Assembly: GCF_026262505.1 (NCBI RefSeq)
Contig: NC_067204.1
Location: 6,977,797-7,041,796 of the forward strand
Length of the DNA stretch: 64,000 nucleotides
Source: Trichomonas vaginalis G3
Lineage: Eukaryota > Parabasalia > Trichomonadida > Trichomonadidae
Reading direction: 5' to 3'
Both the position numbers and the translations under genes were made by a program. The notes under the pieces were generated by a model. The model was given only the letters and a program-made list of their open reading frames with translations. It ran no database searches and had not been told where the DNA came from. This document shows, piece by piece, positions 24,838 through 38,177 of the stretch. Each line of letters begins with the position of its first letter. The stretch's first letter is position 1.

Positions 24838-27800
24838 AATTAAATATTAGATTTAAGAAAAAAAATAAGATACATTAAAGATCATTATGAGTTCTTGTAA
24901 ATATATTAGAACAGAACATATATTTATCGCCAAAAATTTTTGAAAATATTTATTGTTTTTATGACTAAATAAAAATATCATTCTGTTTTCAAGTTGAAGA
25001 TATATTAAGAAAAACTCACCTTTAGCACTGCACAAATGGTAGTAATATTCTATACCCAAGCGTACTGTCCCAATCTAATGCAACTAATTGAGATACTATG
25101 TTTGTTGCCAAACGTCTTATATATGATTTTATATTGGGAAAAGCGTAAATGCAAGCATAACTTTTCTCATGAGAGCTAGAGTTCCGTGCAACGACAAAAG
25201 ATGCCAAGACCTATAATGCATTATAAAGCTAAGCGTGAGCTTTTATTCTAAAATTCGCAAATTTTATGAAAAAAATTTCGAATTTTCATAAAAATGCTAA
25301 ATTTATTTTCATTTTTTACTGAAACGGAAAAAATTTGGGGAAAGTGATATCTCTCAGAGTAGATCCCTTCTTTTTGTATAATATAATCTACCGTTCAGAA
25401 TGTGAATATTCATAACAAGAGTTCTATTAAATCTGACACTGACTCCGGTCCAAATTCAATTGGTTATATTCAAAAATTTGAAACCTTTACAAATTCGCTT
25501 TTTTACATCTAATGTGAAGAAGAAGCAATAAAAACAAGATAAATATACATAATATAGTGCCGCGCTAATTAATTAATTGTTCTCTGCAATGACAAGGAAG
25601 CTAATCAAAAACGCATGGCTCTATTTCTGTAAACCATGTACTTATCGCGGACAACAACAAATTCTTCAAAAGTCTAATAAAAATATATAATGTATTAGAT
25701 CTTTTGCTGTGATACAACTATCTTGAACCAATTTCAAATTGATAAAATTTGAATTTCTTTTTTAATGCAGAGTTGTAACTAAATTCCCTAATAACTAGGA
25801 GAATGCATCAAAATTACTGATGTCCTATGCACTCAAAGGAGTACAAAGTGTAATTTCTACATTAGAATTTGGAAATCAAAACTTCGAACTTTAAGGGCTT
25901 GAAATAACGCTATTTGTCAATATCTGATAGCCTGATAGACATTGAGAAGCAAAAATACTGAATTTCAAACGTATTCTAAATGTACATTAAAATGAGCGTA
26001 TTGTAATGCATAAATTAAAGATTTTCTCTATACTTAGACTTTAACTATATGTTATGGGTTATATTAATATATTCTATTATTTATAATAATCATGAAGGAT
26101 AAGAAATAATAGATTGATTTTGTTGAATTTCTGCATTGTCTGGTATAATAATTTCTATCTATGGTAACTATATCTGAAGGTGTATGCTGTTTTTTGAAGA
26201 AGAGCATCATAAAGTTACAAATGTGAACTTTGTCTCAGCACAAGAAACATTTGTCCATTTACTTAGTGTAATGATTCCTAAACTTTTGGCGGCCGACACA
26301 GCCTTATAAGTGCCAAGGTGAGACAAAACTACCCCCTTTTTTCTTTACCCGGTATACCCCTTAACAGAAAATCGTTTGCAATCAAAATCTATGATTGAAA
26401 TATTTGATTCATATTTAGTATGACAATCGAAGAAGGCTGACATGAACGCAAGAGGAACATGAAGTTAAATAAGCTAATATCAAATGATGATCTTATATCG
26501 GATCCAATGAAAGGTTTAAGTGGAATTACCACTTCTCGCAGCAATTACGTTTAAATCTTACTGTAAATAACAGTTTTATTCGATTGGAAACATAACACAT
26601 AATTTTCTGTCTGGAACGGTGTTCTCCTAATGAGTTCAAGATTGTCTATCTACAATATCTAATTCTAATGTTTTGTATCTTGAGACACAGGATTATCACT
26701 GACCATAAAGGATCATCAGCGTCCTATTTAACAATTATTCAATTGAAAAAGAGCTTGAGTTCAGAATTTTCCTGCCGAAACTAATTATAGTTGAAATCAT
26801 AGGATTTTTGAAAATCACTATCAGTTAGATTATGAATATACGTTAAGAACAATTTATGATGTTAAACAAGAGATGATCATTTCCTTATTACTCATAGGAT
26901 GTTAGGTACAAATTCAAATATGGAACGAATCGCTCTTCCACATTTTCAATTCCAAGATTGTATCAAAATAAAAAAATTCTATTCAAAAATTTTGACATTA
27001 CGTTCTAAATGAAACGCGCGACTCCTCCAAAGATGAAGTTTATGATCCAGTTAAGTATTCGGATATTGGCTGCCAATTATTGATACTCTCTGAGTTTCAA
27101 AGAATGCGCTTATTCCTCAATTAGGTAACAACTTTTTGGATTTATCCAGCTGCCAACACTACTCAATTCGAACATTGCTAGGTGTAGCACACTTAGCAGA
27201 AAAAATCATATAAATCTTAAATTATACCAGCCTGAATGAATATTCAAACGGGCCATGACATGGTAGCAGCAGTAGTAATTGCCGGTCTTTGTCCATGATA
27301 TTGAATGGCCTGGAGCCATTGGCTGTGAATCAGTGTCAATCTTTTGATCTACATCGGCGATCATGAAGATCGTCCCGTTAACATCTACAAAAACATGGTC
27401 AAGAAATATAATTTATCATTAACCGAATATGTATACGAGCGGTGCAGCATGGCAATTCATTAGAGGAAAACCATATGGCGACTTTCCAATTTGGACTTCA
27501 CAGATTATTGCTAAATCATTTACAGTATCGGACTTGATAAACTCGATTATCTGTAAGAGATCTTAATAGACATTCTTATCCGCCAGATCAGATCAAAAGA
27601 TATCTATAATACTCGAATTAGGATGGGGCAGACTTGGCATACAGAAAGTCAAGAACAACAACATCGAAGAAGATGTCTTCATAGATTTGATATGCATAGA
27701 ACGTGTTTATCAACACCAGAGTTTTAAACTTTGCGTTAGTCTTAATGATTAGTGATATGCTCAAAGCGCAAGCCTTCTTACGGCATGGAAAAATCATCAG

Positions 27801-28085
27801 CAATCAGGAGAAATCAATGGAATTCATAATTTGATTGTAGACTAATCTGATTTAATAGAAAGGGGAAGTGCCGGTCAAGAAGCTCAAGAGATTAGTAATG
27901 ATATTCATTACACGCAAGTTTTATAATGCATTGGTGAGACTTAGAGTATCACCCAAACGAATACTGACACGTTGGAATTAGTTAATTCTCAACAACCAGA
28001 AAAACAATGAGAAATATGCAAACGCTTTCAATGGCGTGCGGGAGTAATTGAAAACCAAGTATGCTTCCCGAATCTGCCACGGTAA
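24601..28085. other. AT-rich island with no recognisable gene
   Basis: About 3.5 kb without 37-bp units. No reading frame exceeds about 70 codons, and none of the short ones shows a family motif or a plausible composition. Local features are a TTTCG/ATTTTCATAAAAATG-type AT patch near 25260-25310 and a GC-richer stretch near 26285-26350 (GGCGGCCGACAC, then a C-run). Codon-like text between 27.2 and 28.08 kb is broken on every frame. Because the next 2.4 kb shows raw-read-like errors, real genes here could be masked by small indels. It ends abruptly against inverted array sequence at about 28086. Confidence 0.6.
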
Positions 28086-28090
28086 AGGAG

Positions 28091-28206
28091 AGGTTCAATA
28101 TTATTGATGAGAATGTCCTCTTTAGCATGCATCAAAAAGATGTCGATAGAAATTGTTCCAATTCCTATTTGGATCGATGGCTGCTGAATGTTAACATGAA
28201 ACTTAT
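28091..28206 (+). repeat. Ankyrin fragment, inverted copy 1
   Basis: The plus strand reads K-K-M-S-I-E-I-V as in the standard fragment, but the following VDHGAD part is disturbed. Inverted relative to the main array; left edge of the palindrome arm. Confidence 0.8.
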
Positions 28207-28708
28207 TCTCTTTACTTTTTCACTTATTTTATCATTATTTTTTTTACATTCTATTTTCTTGTCATATTGTATCACTGTTTATAGGAATTCTCTGTTCTTA
28301 TCGATATTTATCATTGTTTTGTACTAAGAAATATCTCTTTCTTTTCACATTACCATCATTAGTTTTTCTTGACACTTCTCTTTCATTTTCAATTTTATCT
28401 TTTTCTTTATGACATTTTCGTTTTCTTATTCATATTATATTTATTGCTTTTAATTTACATCTTTTTCTTTTCTCATATTTATACATTGAATTTTATTTAA
28501 CGACTTCTAATTTCTTTTCATAAGTTAATAATCATTTGCGTTTTTCACTGAAATTCTCTTTCTTTTCCTACATATTATTATCATTAGTATTATGAAATCT
28601 CCTTTCTTTCATATCCTTCATCATTGTTTGATAAAATTCTCTTTCTTTTCATATTTATTCATTGTTTTATGAAACAATTCTCTTTGCTTCATATTTATGC
28701 ATTGTTTT

Positions 28709-28832
28709 ATGAATCTCTCAATAAATTGATGAATGCCCTCTTAGAATTGCCATCAAAAGAGATGTCTCGATTAGAAATATTGTCCACATTCCTAGTTTGA
28801 TCATGGTGCTGATGTTAACATGAAACTTATTC
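28709..28832 (+). repeat. Ankyrin fragment, inverted copy 2
   Basis: Same fragment in plus-strand sense, with scattered one- and two-base insertions. It mirrors the direct copy at about 29060-29200 across the spacer. Confidence 0.85.
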
Positions 28833-28900
28833 TTCATTTTCTTTTCATATTATCATTATTTTATGACATTCTCTTTCTCCCTTGTTTCATATTTATCCTA

Positions 28901-28997
28901 TCTCTCTCTACTTTTTTCCCTTTTTTTCCTTTCCCCCTATATTGAACCCCCAGGCGTAGGCCTGGTTGGGGGTTTTTGGGTTTTTTGAGATGAGTCA
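28901..28997. other. Palindrome spacer, probably sequencing-adapter residue
   Basis: This 97-base spacer separates two mirror-image arms. With the last arm base it begins ATCTCTCTCT, continues as a T/C-rich run, and ends TTGAGATGAG. That is how a degraded PacBio SMRTbell hairpin adapter would look, as the standard one starts ATCTCTCTCTTTTCC and ends TTGAGAGAGAT. Its middle holds a GC-rich hairpin, CCAGGC-GTAG-GCCTGG, flanked by C- and G-runs, unlike anything else in the window. The middle is not explained by the standard adapter and may be insertion noise or a barcode. Confidence 0.65.
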
Positions 28998-30480
28998 TAG
29001 GATTAAATATGAAAAGCAAGAGGAATGTCATAAAATAATGATAAATATGAAAAGAAAGAGAATAAGTTTCATGTTAACATATCGAGCACCATGTAGTTCC
29101 AACTAGGAATTGGACAATTTCTATCGTATCATCTTTTTTGATGGCAATCTAAGATGGAGCATACTCATCATATCTCGCCTAATGTGTGAAAGAGAAATTG
29201 CATATAAACAATGCATAAATATGAAAAGAAAGAGAATGTCATAAACAATGATAAATATTGAAAAGAAAGAGAGATTTTATCAAACAATGAATAAATATGA
29301 AAAGACAAGAGAATTCATAAAAAACCAATGAAAAAATATGAAAAGGAAAAGAGAATTCATACAACAATGAATTAAGAATATGAAAAGAAGATAGAAATGT
29401 AGACATTAAAATACAATGATAAATTATGAAAAGAAAAGAGAATGTTAATAAAAACCAATTGATAAATTATGAAAGAAGACAATATATGTCATAAATATAA
29501 TAAGATAAATATTGAAAAGAAGAAGGAATGTTCATAATAAACAATCACTCGGAGTAATTAATATAGAAAAAGAAAGATGAATTCTAGTAAACAATGATAA
29601 GATATATGAAAGAAGAGTAATTCTATAAAATCAGTGATAAATATGAAAAGAAATAGAATGTAATAAAATCAATGATAAATATGAAAGAAAGGAGAAGGTA
29701 AGTTTCATGTTAACATGCACTATGATCAACTAGGCATAATTGGAACAAGTTTTCTATCAGACATGCTTTTTGAATGCAATGATTGAAGAGGGCATTCATC
29801 AATATGTGAGAGAAAGTCATAAACAATAATAAAATGAAAAGAAAGAGAGATAGTCATAGAAACAACGATAAATATGAAAAAGAAAGAGATTCTATCTAAA
29901 ACACATGATAAAATGAAAAGAAAGAGTATTCATTAAAACAATGATTAATATGAAAAGAAAGAGCAATTTCATAAAACAAATGATATAGAAAATAGTAAAA
30001 AGAGAAATTTTCATAAAACAATAGATTAATATTGAAGAGAAAGCCTGAATTTCATAAACAAGTGATATAATTATGAAAGAGAAAGAGAATAAATTTAACT
30101 TAATAAACAATGATATATGAAGAAAGAATAAAGATGATATATAAAGAAAGAAGAGAATTTCCATAAAACAATGATTAAGTAAGAATGATGATCAAATGAT
30201 AATATGAAGAAGTAGAATTCTATAAAACAATGAATTAATGAAAAGAGAAAAGGAGAATTTCATAAAACAATGATAATATATGAAAAGAAAGAAGTATTAT
30301 ATCAGTAAAACAATGGGAAATACTGAAAAGAAGAGAGAATTGCCAATAAAGAATAAGATATAATATGAGAAGAAAAGAAACAGTAGAACTCCTTCATACA
30401 CAACTATGATAAATTCGAAAAGAAAGAGAATTCATAAAACAAGAGGAATATAATTTATGAAACTAAAGGACGAATGTCAT
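28998..30480. repeat. Satellite array, noisy direct arm
   Basis: The 37-bp array in the normal orientation, but with dense insertions typical of a single uncorrected long read. Ankyrin fragments lie near 29060 and 29697, both heavily disturbed. The monomer order matches the cleaner block from 31134, which shows that the disorder is error rather than divergence. Confidence 0.85.
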
Positions 30481-30500
30481 TAAAAATAATGATAATATAT

Positions 30501-33500
30501 GAAAAGAAAGAGAATAAGTTTCATGTTAACATCAGCACCATGATCAACTAGGAATTGGACAATTTCTATCGACATCTTTTTGATGGCAATGCTAAGAGGG
30601 CATTCATCAATATTGAGAGAAATTCATAAAACAATGATAAATATGAAAAGAAAGAGAATGTCATAAAACAATGATTAATATGAAAAGAAAGAGAATTTTA
30701 TCAAACAATGATAAATATGAAAAGAAAGAGAATTTCATAAAACAATGATAAATATGAAAAGAAAGAGAATTTCATAAAACAATGATTAATATGAAAAGAA
30801 ATAGAATGTAATAAAACAATGATTAATATGAAAAGAAAGAGAATTTCATAAAACAATGATAAATATGAAAAGAAAGAGAATTTCATAACACATTGATAAA
30901 TATGAAAAGAAAGAGAATTCCATAAAACAAGGATAATATGAAAGAAAGAGAATTTCATAAAACAATGATTAATATGAAAGAAAGAGAATTTCTAAAACAA
31001 TGATAAATATGAAAAGAAAGAGAATTCCATAAAACAAGGATAAATATGAAAAGAAAGAGAATGTCATAAAATAATGATAAATATGAAAAGAAAAGAATGT
31101 CATAAAATAATGATAAATATGAAAAGAAAGAGAATAAGTTTCATGTTAACATCAGCACCATGATCAACTAGGAATTGGACAATTTCTATCGACATCTTTT
31201 TGATGGCAATGCTAAGAGGGCATTCATCAATATTGAGAGAAATTCATAAAACAATGATAAATATGAAAGAAAGAGAATGTCATAAAAACAATGATAAATA
31301 TGAAAAGAAAGAGAATTTTATCAAACAATGATAAATATGAAAAGAAAGAGAATTTCATAAAACAATGATAAATATGAAAAGAAAGAGAATTTCATAAACA
31401 ATGATTAATATGAAAAGAAATAGAATGTAATAAAACAATGATAAATATGAAAAGAAAGAGAATGTAATAAAACAATGATAAATATGAAAAGAAAGAAAAT
31501 GTCATAAAGAAAAGATAAATATGAAAAGAAAGAGAATGTCATAAAACAATGATTAATATGAAAAGAAAGAGAATTCTATAAAACAATGATAAATATGAAA
31601 AGAAAGAGAATTCTATAAAACAGTGATAAATATGAAAAGAATAGAATGTAATAAAACAATGATAAATATGAAAAGAAAGAGAATAAGTTTCATGTTAACA
31701 TCAGCACCATGATCAACTAGGAATTGGACAATTTCTATCGACATCTTTTTGATGGCAATGCTAAGAGGGCATTCATCAATATTGAGAGAAATTCATAAAA
31801 CAATGATAAATATGAAAAGAAAGAGAATGTCATAAAACAACGATAAATATGAAAAGAAATAGAATTCGATACAACAATGATAAATATGAAAAGAAAGAGA
31901 ATTTCATAAAACAATGATTAATATGAAAAGAAAGAGAATTTCATAAAACAATGATAAATATGAAAAGAAAGAGAATTTCATAAAACAATGATTAATATGA
32001 AAAGAAAGAGAATTTCATAAAACAATGATAAATATGAAAGAAAGAGAATTTCATAAAACAATGATTAATATGAAAAGAAAGAGAATTCCATAAAACAATG
32101 ATTAATATGAAAAGAAATAGAATTCGATACAACAATGATTAATATGAAAAGAAAGAGAATTCTATAAAACAATGATTAATATGAAAAGAAAGAGAATTTC
32201 ATAAAACAATGATAAATATGAAAAGAAAGAGAATTCCATAAAACAAGGATAAATATGAAAGAAAGAGAATGTCATAAAATAATGATAAATATGAAAAGAA
32301 AGAGAATAGTTTCATGTTAACATCAGCACCATGATCAACTAGGAATTGGACAATTTCTATCGACATCTTTTTGATGGCAATGCTAAGAGGGCATTCATCA
32401 ATATTGAGAGAAATTCATAAAACAATGATAAATATGAAAAGAAAGAGAATTCCATAAAACAATGATTAATATGAAAAGAAAGAGAATTCCATAAAATAAT
32501 GATAAATATGAAAAGAAAGAGAATAAGTTTCATGTTAACATCAGCACCATGATCAACTAGGAATTGGACAATTTCTATCGACATCTTTTTGATGGCAATA
32601 CTAAGAGGGCATTCATCAATATTGAGAGAAATTCATAAAACAATGATTAATATGAAAAGAAAGAGAATGTTATAAAACAAGGATAAATATGAAAAGAAAG
32701 AAAATGTCATAAAGAAAAGATAAATATGAAAAGAAAGAGAATGTCATAAAACAATGATTAATATGAAAAGAAAGAGAATTCCATAAAACAATGATAAATA
32801 TGAAAAGAAAGACAATTATATAAAACAATGATAAATATGAAAAGAAAGAGAATTTCATAAAACAATGATTAATATGAAAAGAAAGAGAATTTCATAAAAC
32901 AATGATTAATATGAAAAGAAAGAGAATTTCATAAAACAATGATTAATATGAAAAGAAAGAGAATTCTATAAAACAATGATAAATATGAAAAGAAAGAGAA
33001 TTCCATAACACATTGATAAATATGAAAAGAAAGAGAATTCCATAAAACAAGGATAAATATGAAAAGAAAGAGAATTCCATAACACATTGATAAATATGAA
33101 AAGAAAGAGAATAAGTTTCATGTTAACATCAGCACCATGATCACTAGGAATTGGACAATTTCTATCGACATCTTTTTGATGGCAATGCTAAGAGGGCATT
33201 CATCAATATTGAGAGAAATTCATAAAACAATGATAAATATGAAAAGAAAGAGAATTTCATAAAACAACGATAAATATGAAAAGAAAGAGATTCTATCAAA
33301 CAATGATAAATATGAAAAGAAAGAGAATTTCATAAAACAATGATTAATATGAAAAGAAAGAGAATTTCATAAAACAATGATAAATATGAAAAGAAAGAGA
33401 ATTTCATAAAACAATGATAAATATGAAAAGAAAGAGAATGTCATAAAATAATGATTAATATGAAAAGAAAGAGAATTCTATAAAACAATGTTAAATATGA

Positions 33501-36462
33501 AAAGAAAGAGAATTTTATCAAACAATGCTAAATATGAAAAGAAAGAGAATTTCATAAAACAATGCTAAATATGAAAAGAAAGAGAATTCTATCAAACAAT
33601 GATAAATATGAAAAGAAAGAGAATTTCATAAACAATGATTAATATGAAAGAAAGAGAATTTCATAACACATTGATAAATATGAAAAGAAAGAGAATTCCA
33701 TAAAAAAGATAAATATGAAAAAGAAAGAGAATGTCATAAAATAATGATAAATATGAAAAGAAGAGAATAAGTTTCATGTTAACATCAGCACCATGATCAA
33801 CTAGGAAGATTGGAACAATTTCTATCGACATCTTTGTTGATGGCAATGCTAAGAGGGCATGTCATACAATATTGAGAGAAATTCATAAAAACATGATGAT
33901 AATATGAAAAGAAAGAGAAGTCATAAAACAATGATTAATATGAAAAGAAAGAGAATTTTATCAAACAATGATAATATGAAAAGAAAGAGAATTTCATAAA
34001 CAATGATAAATATGAAAAAAGAGAATTTCATAAAACATATGATAAATATTGAAAAGAAAGAGAATTTCATAAAACAATGATAAATATTGAAAAGAAAGAA
34101 ATTCATAAAACAATGATAAATGAAAAAAAGAGAATTCTATAAACAATGATAAATATGAAAAGAAAGAGAATTCCATAAAACAAGGATAAATATGAAAAGA
34201 AAGAGAATTCATAAAACAATGATTAATATGAAAAGAAAGAGAATTTCATAAAACAATGATAAATATGAAAAGAAAGAGAATTCCATAAAACAAGGATAAA
34301 TATGAAAAGAAAGAGAATGTCATAAAAATGATAAATATGAAAAGAAAGAGAATGTCATAAAATAATGATAAATATGAAAAAGAAAGAGAATAAGTTTCAT
34401 GTTAACATCAGCACCATGATCAACTAGGAATTGGACAATTTCTATCGACATCTTTTGATGGCAATGCTAAGAGGGCATTCATCAATATTGAGAGAAATTC
34501 ATAAAACAATGATAAATATGAAAAGAAAGAGAATGTCATAAAACAATGATAAATATGAAAAGAAAGAGAATTTTATCAAACATGATAAATATGAAAAGAA
34601 AGAGAATTTCATAAAACAATGATAAATATGAAAAGAAAGAGAATTTCATAAAACAATGATTAATATGAAAAGAAATAGAATGTAATAAAACAATGATAAA
34701 TATGAAAGAAAGAGAATGTAATAAAACAATGATAAATATGAAAAAGAAAGAAATGTCATAAAGAAAGATAAATATGAAAAGAAAGAGAATGTCATAAAAC
34801 AATGATTAATATGAAAAGAAAGAGAATTCTATAAAACAATGATAAATAATGAAAAGAAGAGAATTCTATAAAACAGTGATAAATATGAAAAGAAATAGAA
34901 TGTAATAAAACAATGATAAATATGAAAAGAAAGAGAATAAGTTTCATGTTAACATCAGCACCATGATCAACTAGGAATTGGACAATTTCTATCGACATCT
35001 TTTTGATGGCAATGCTAAGAGGGCATTCATCAATATTGAGAGAAATTCATAAAACAATGATAAATATGAAAAGAAAGAGAATGTCATAAAACAAGATAAA
35101 TATGAAAAGAAAGAGATTCTATCAAACAATGATAAATATGAAAGAAAGAGAATTTCATAAAACAATGATTAATATGAAAGAAAGAGAATTTCATAAAACA
35201 ATGATAAATATGAAAAGAAAGAGAATTTCATAAACAATGATAATATGAAAAGAAAGAGAATTTCATAAAACAATGATAAATATGAAAAGAAAGAGAATTT
35301 CATAAAACAATGATTAATATGAAAAGAAAGAGAATTCCATAAAACAATGATTAATATGAAAAGAAATAGAATTCGATACAACAATGATTAATATGAAAAG
35401 AAAGAGAATTCTATAAAACAATGATTAAATGAAAAGAAAGAGAATTTCATAAAAACAATGATAAATATGAAAAGAAAGAGAATTCCATAAAACAAGGATA
35501 AATATGAAAAGAAAGAGAATGTCATAAAATAATGATAAATATGAAAAGAAAGAGAATAAGTTTCATGTTAACATCAGCACCAATGATCAACTAGGAATTG
35601 GACAATTTCTATCGACATCTTTTTGATGGCAATGCTAAGAGGGCATTCATCATATTGAGAGAAATTCATAAAACAATGATAAATATGAAAAGAAAGAGAA
35701 TTCCATAAAACAATGATTAATATGAAAAGAAAGAGAATTCCATAAAATGTAAATATGAAAAGAAAGAGAATTCTATAAAACAGTGATAAATATGGAAAAG
35801 AAATAGAATGTAATAAACAATGATAAATATGAAAGAAAGAGAATTCCATAAAACAATGATTAATATGAAAAGAAAGAGAATTTCCATAAAATAATGATAA
35901 ATATGAAAAGAAAGAGAATATTCATGTTAACGATAGCACATGATCAACTAGGAATTGGACAATTTCTATCGACATCTTTTTGATGGCAATACTAAGAGGG
36001 CATTCATCAATATTGAGAGAAATTCATAAAAACAATGATTAATATGAAAAGAAGAGAGAATGTTATAAACAAAGGATAATATGAACAAAAGAAAGAAATG
36101 TCATAAAGAAAGATAAATATGAAAAAAAAGAGAATGTCATAAAACAAGATTAATATGAAAAGAAAGAGAATTCCATAAAACAATGATAAATATGAAAAGA
36201 AAGACAATTATATAAAACAATGATAAATATGAAAGAAAGAGAATTTCATAAAACAATGATTAATATGAAAAGAAAGAGAATTTCATAAAACAATGATTAA
36301 TATGAAAAGAGAAGAGAATTCCATAAAACAATGATAAATATGAAAAGAAAGAGAATTCCATAACACATTGATAAATATGAAAAAAAGAGAATTCCATAAA
36401 ACAAGGATAAATATGAAAGAAAGAGAATGTCATAAAATAATGATAAATATGAAAAGAAAGAG
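30501..36462. repeat. Higher-order repeat of about 3.3 kb, two cycles
   Basis: Insert spacings of about 629, 548, 622, 215 and 590 bp from 30505 are followed, after one 658-bp interval, by about 622, 547, 616, 366 and 545 bp from 33767. The order of variant monomers agrees, including an AATAGAATGTAATAAAAC unit just before one ankyrin copy in each cycle. The short 215/366-bp interval differs by a few monomers, so the cycles differ by unequal exchange. Confidence 0.7.
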
Positions 36463-38177
36463 AATAAGTTTCATGTTAACATCAGCACCATGATCAACTA
36501 GGAATTGGACAATTTCTATCGACATCTTTTTGATGGCAATGCTAAGAGGGCATTCATCAATATTGAGAGAAATTCATAAAACAATGATAAATATGAAAAG
36601 AAAGAGAATGTCATAAAACATGATTAATATGAAAAGAAAGAGAATTCCATAAAACAATGATAAATATGAAAAGAAAAGAATGTAATAAAAACAATGATAA
36701 ATATGAAAAGAAAAGAGAATTTCATAAAACAATGATAAATATGAAAAGAAAGAGAATGTAATAAAACAATGATAAATATGAAAAGAAAGAGAATTTCATA
36801 AACAATGCTAAATATGAAAAGAAAAGAATTTCATAAAACAATGATTAATATGAAAAGAAAGAGAATTCTATAAAACAATGATAATATGAAAGAAAGAGAA
36901 TTCGATACAACAATGCTAAATATGAAAGAAAGAGAATTTCATAAAACAATGATTAATATGAAAAGAAAGAGAATTTATCAAACAATGCTAAATATGAAAA
37001 GAAAAGAATTCTATCAAACAATGATAAATATGAAAAGAAAGAGAATTTCATAAAACAATGAATTAATATGAAAAGAAAGAGAATTCTATAAAACAATGAT
37101 AAATATGAAAAGAAAGAGAATTCCATAACACATTGATAAATATGAAAAGAAAGAGAATTCCATAAAACAAGGATAAATATGAAAAGAAAGAGAATGTCAT
37201 AAAATAATGATTAATATGAAAAGAAAGAGAATTTCATAAAACAATGATTAATATGAAAAGAAAGAGAATTCATAAAACAATGATAAATATGAAGAAAGAC
37301 AATTATATAAAACAATGATAAATATGAAAAGAAAGAGAATTCCATAAAATAATGATAAATATGAAAAGAAAGAGAATAAGTTTCATGTTAACATCAGCAC
37401 CATGATCAACTAGGAATTGGACAATTTCTATCGACATCTTTTGATGGCAATCTAGAGGGCATTCATCAATTTGAGAGAAATTCATAAAACAATGATTAAT
37501 ATGAAAAGAAAGAGAATGTTATAAAACAAGATAAATATGAAAAGAAAGAAAATGTCATAAAGAAAGATAAATATGAAAAGAAAGAGAATGTCATAAAACA
37601 GATGATAAATATGAAAAGAAAGAGAATTCCATAAAACAATGATTAAATATGAAAAGAAAAGAACAATTATATAAACAATGATAAAATATGAAAGAAAGAG
37701 AATTTCATAAAACAATGATAAATATGAAAAGAAAGAGATTCTATCAAACAATGATAAATATGAAAAGAAAAGAGAATTTCATAAAACAATGATAAATATG
37801 AAAAGAAAGAGAATTCATAAAACAATGATAATATGAAAAGAAAGAGAATTCGAAAACAATGATTAATATGAAAAGAAAGAGAATTCCATAAAACAATGAT
37901 AAATATGAAAAGAAATAGAATTCGATACAACAATGCTAAATATGAAAAGAAAGAGAATTTCATAAAACAATGATTAATATGAAAAGAAAGAGAATTTCAT
38001 AAAACAATGATTAATATGAAAAGAAAGAGAATTCCATAAAACAATGATAAATATGAAAAGAAAGAGAATTCCATAACACATTGATAAATATGAAAAGAAA
38101 GAGAATTCCATAAAACAAGGATAAATATGAAAAGAAAGAGAATGTCATAAAATAATGATAAATATGAAAAGAAAGAG

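Larger units (their letters stand above)
28086..28900 (+). repeat. Inverted, noisy copy of the satellite block
   Basis: The satellite appears here in reverse orientation to all other copies, with many small insertions and substitutions. Going leftwards from 28900, the order of variant monomers between the two ankyrin copies is the same as in the block that begins at 31134 and in the block at 28998-29700. It is therefore a mirror image of the sequence that follows it. The match stops at about 28086. Confidence 0.85.

Noticed and set aside
27618-27803. Minus-strand frame of 61 codons in the island
   Set aside because: No family resemblance, no context, and a length expected by chance at this composition.
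24601-28085. N-terminal part (DUF3447-like) of an ankyrin gene upstream of the ankyrin copy at 28091
   Set aside because: I searched the text by eye for typical helices and found no convincing run; the junction is also suspect.
28921-28990. Intrinsic (bacterial) terminator from the GC hairpin followed by T-runs
   Set aside because: It lies in a palindrome spacer of probable sequencing origin in eukaryotic satellite; a terminator reading has no gene to serve.
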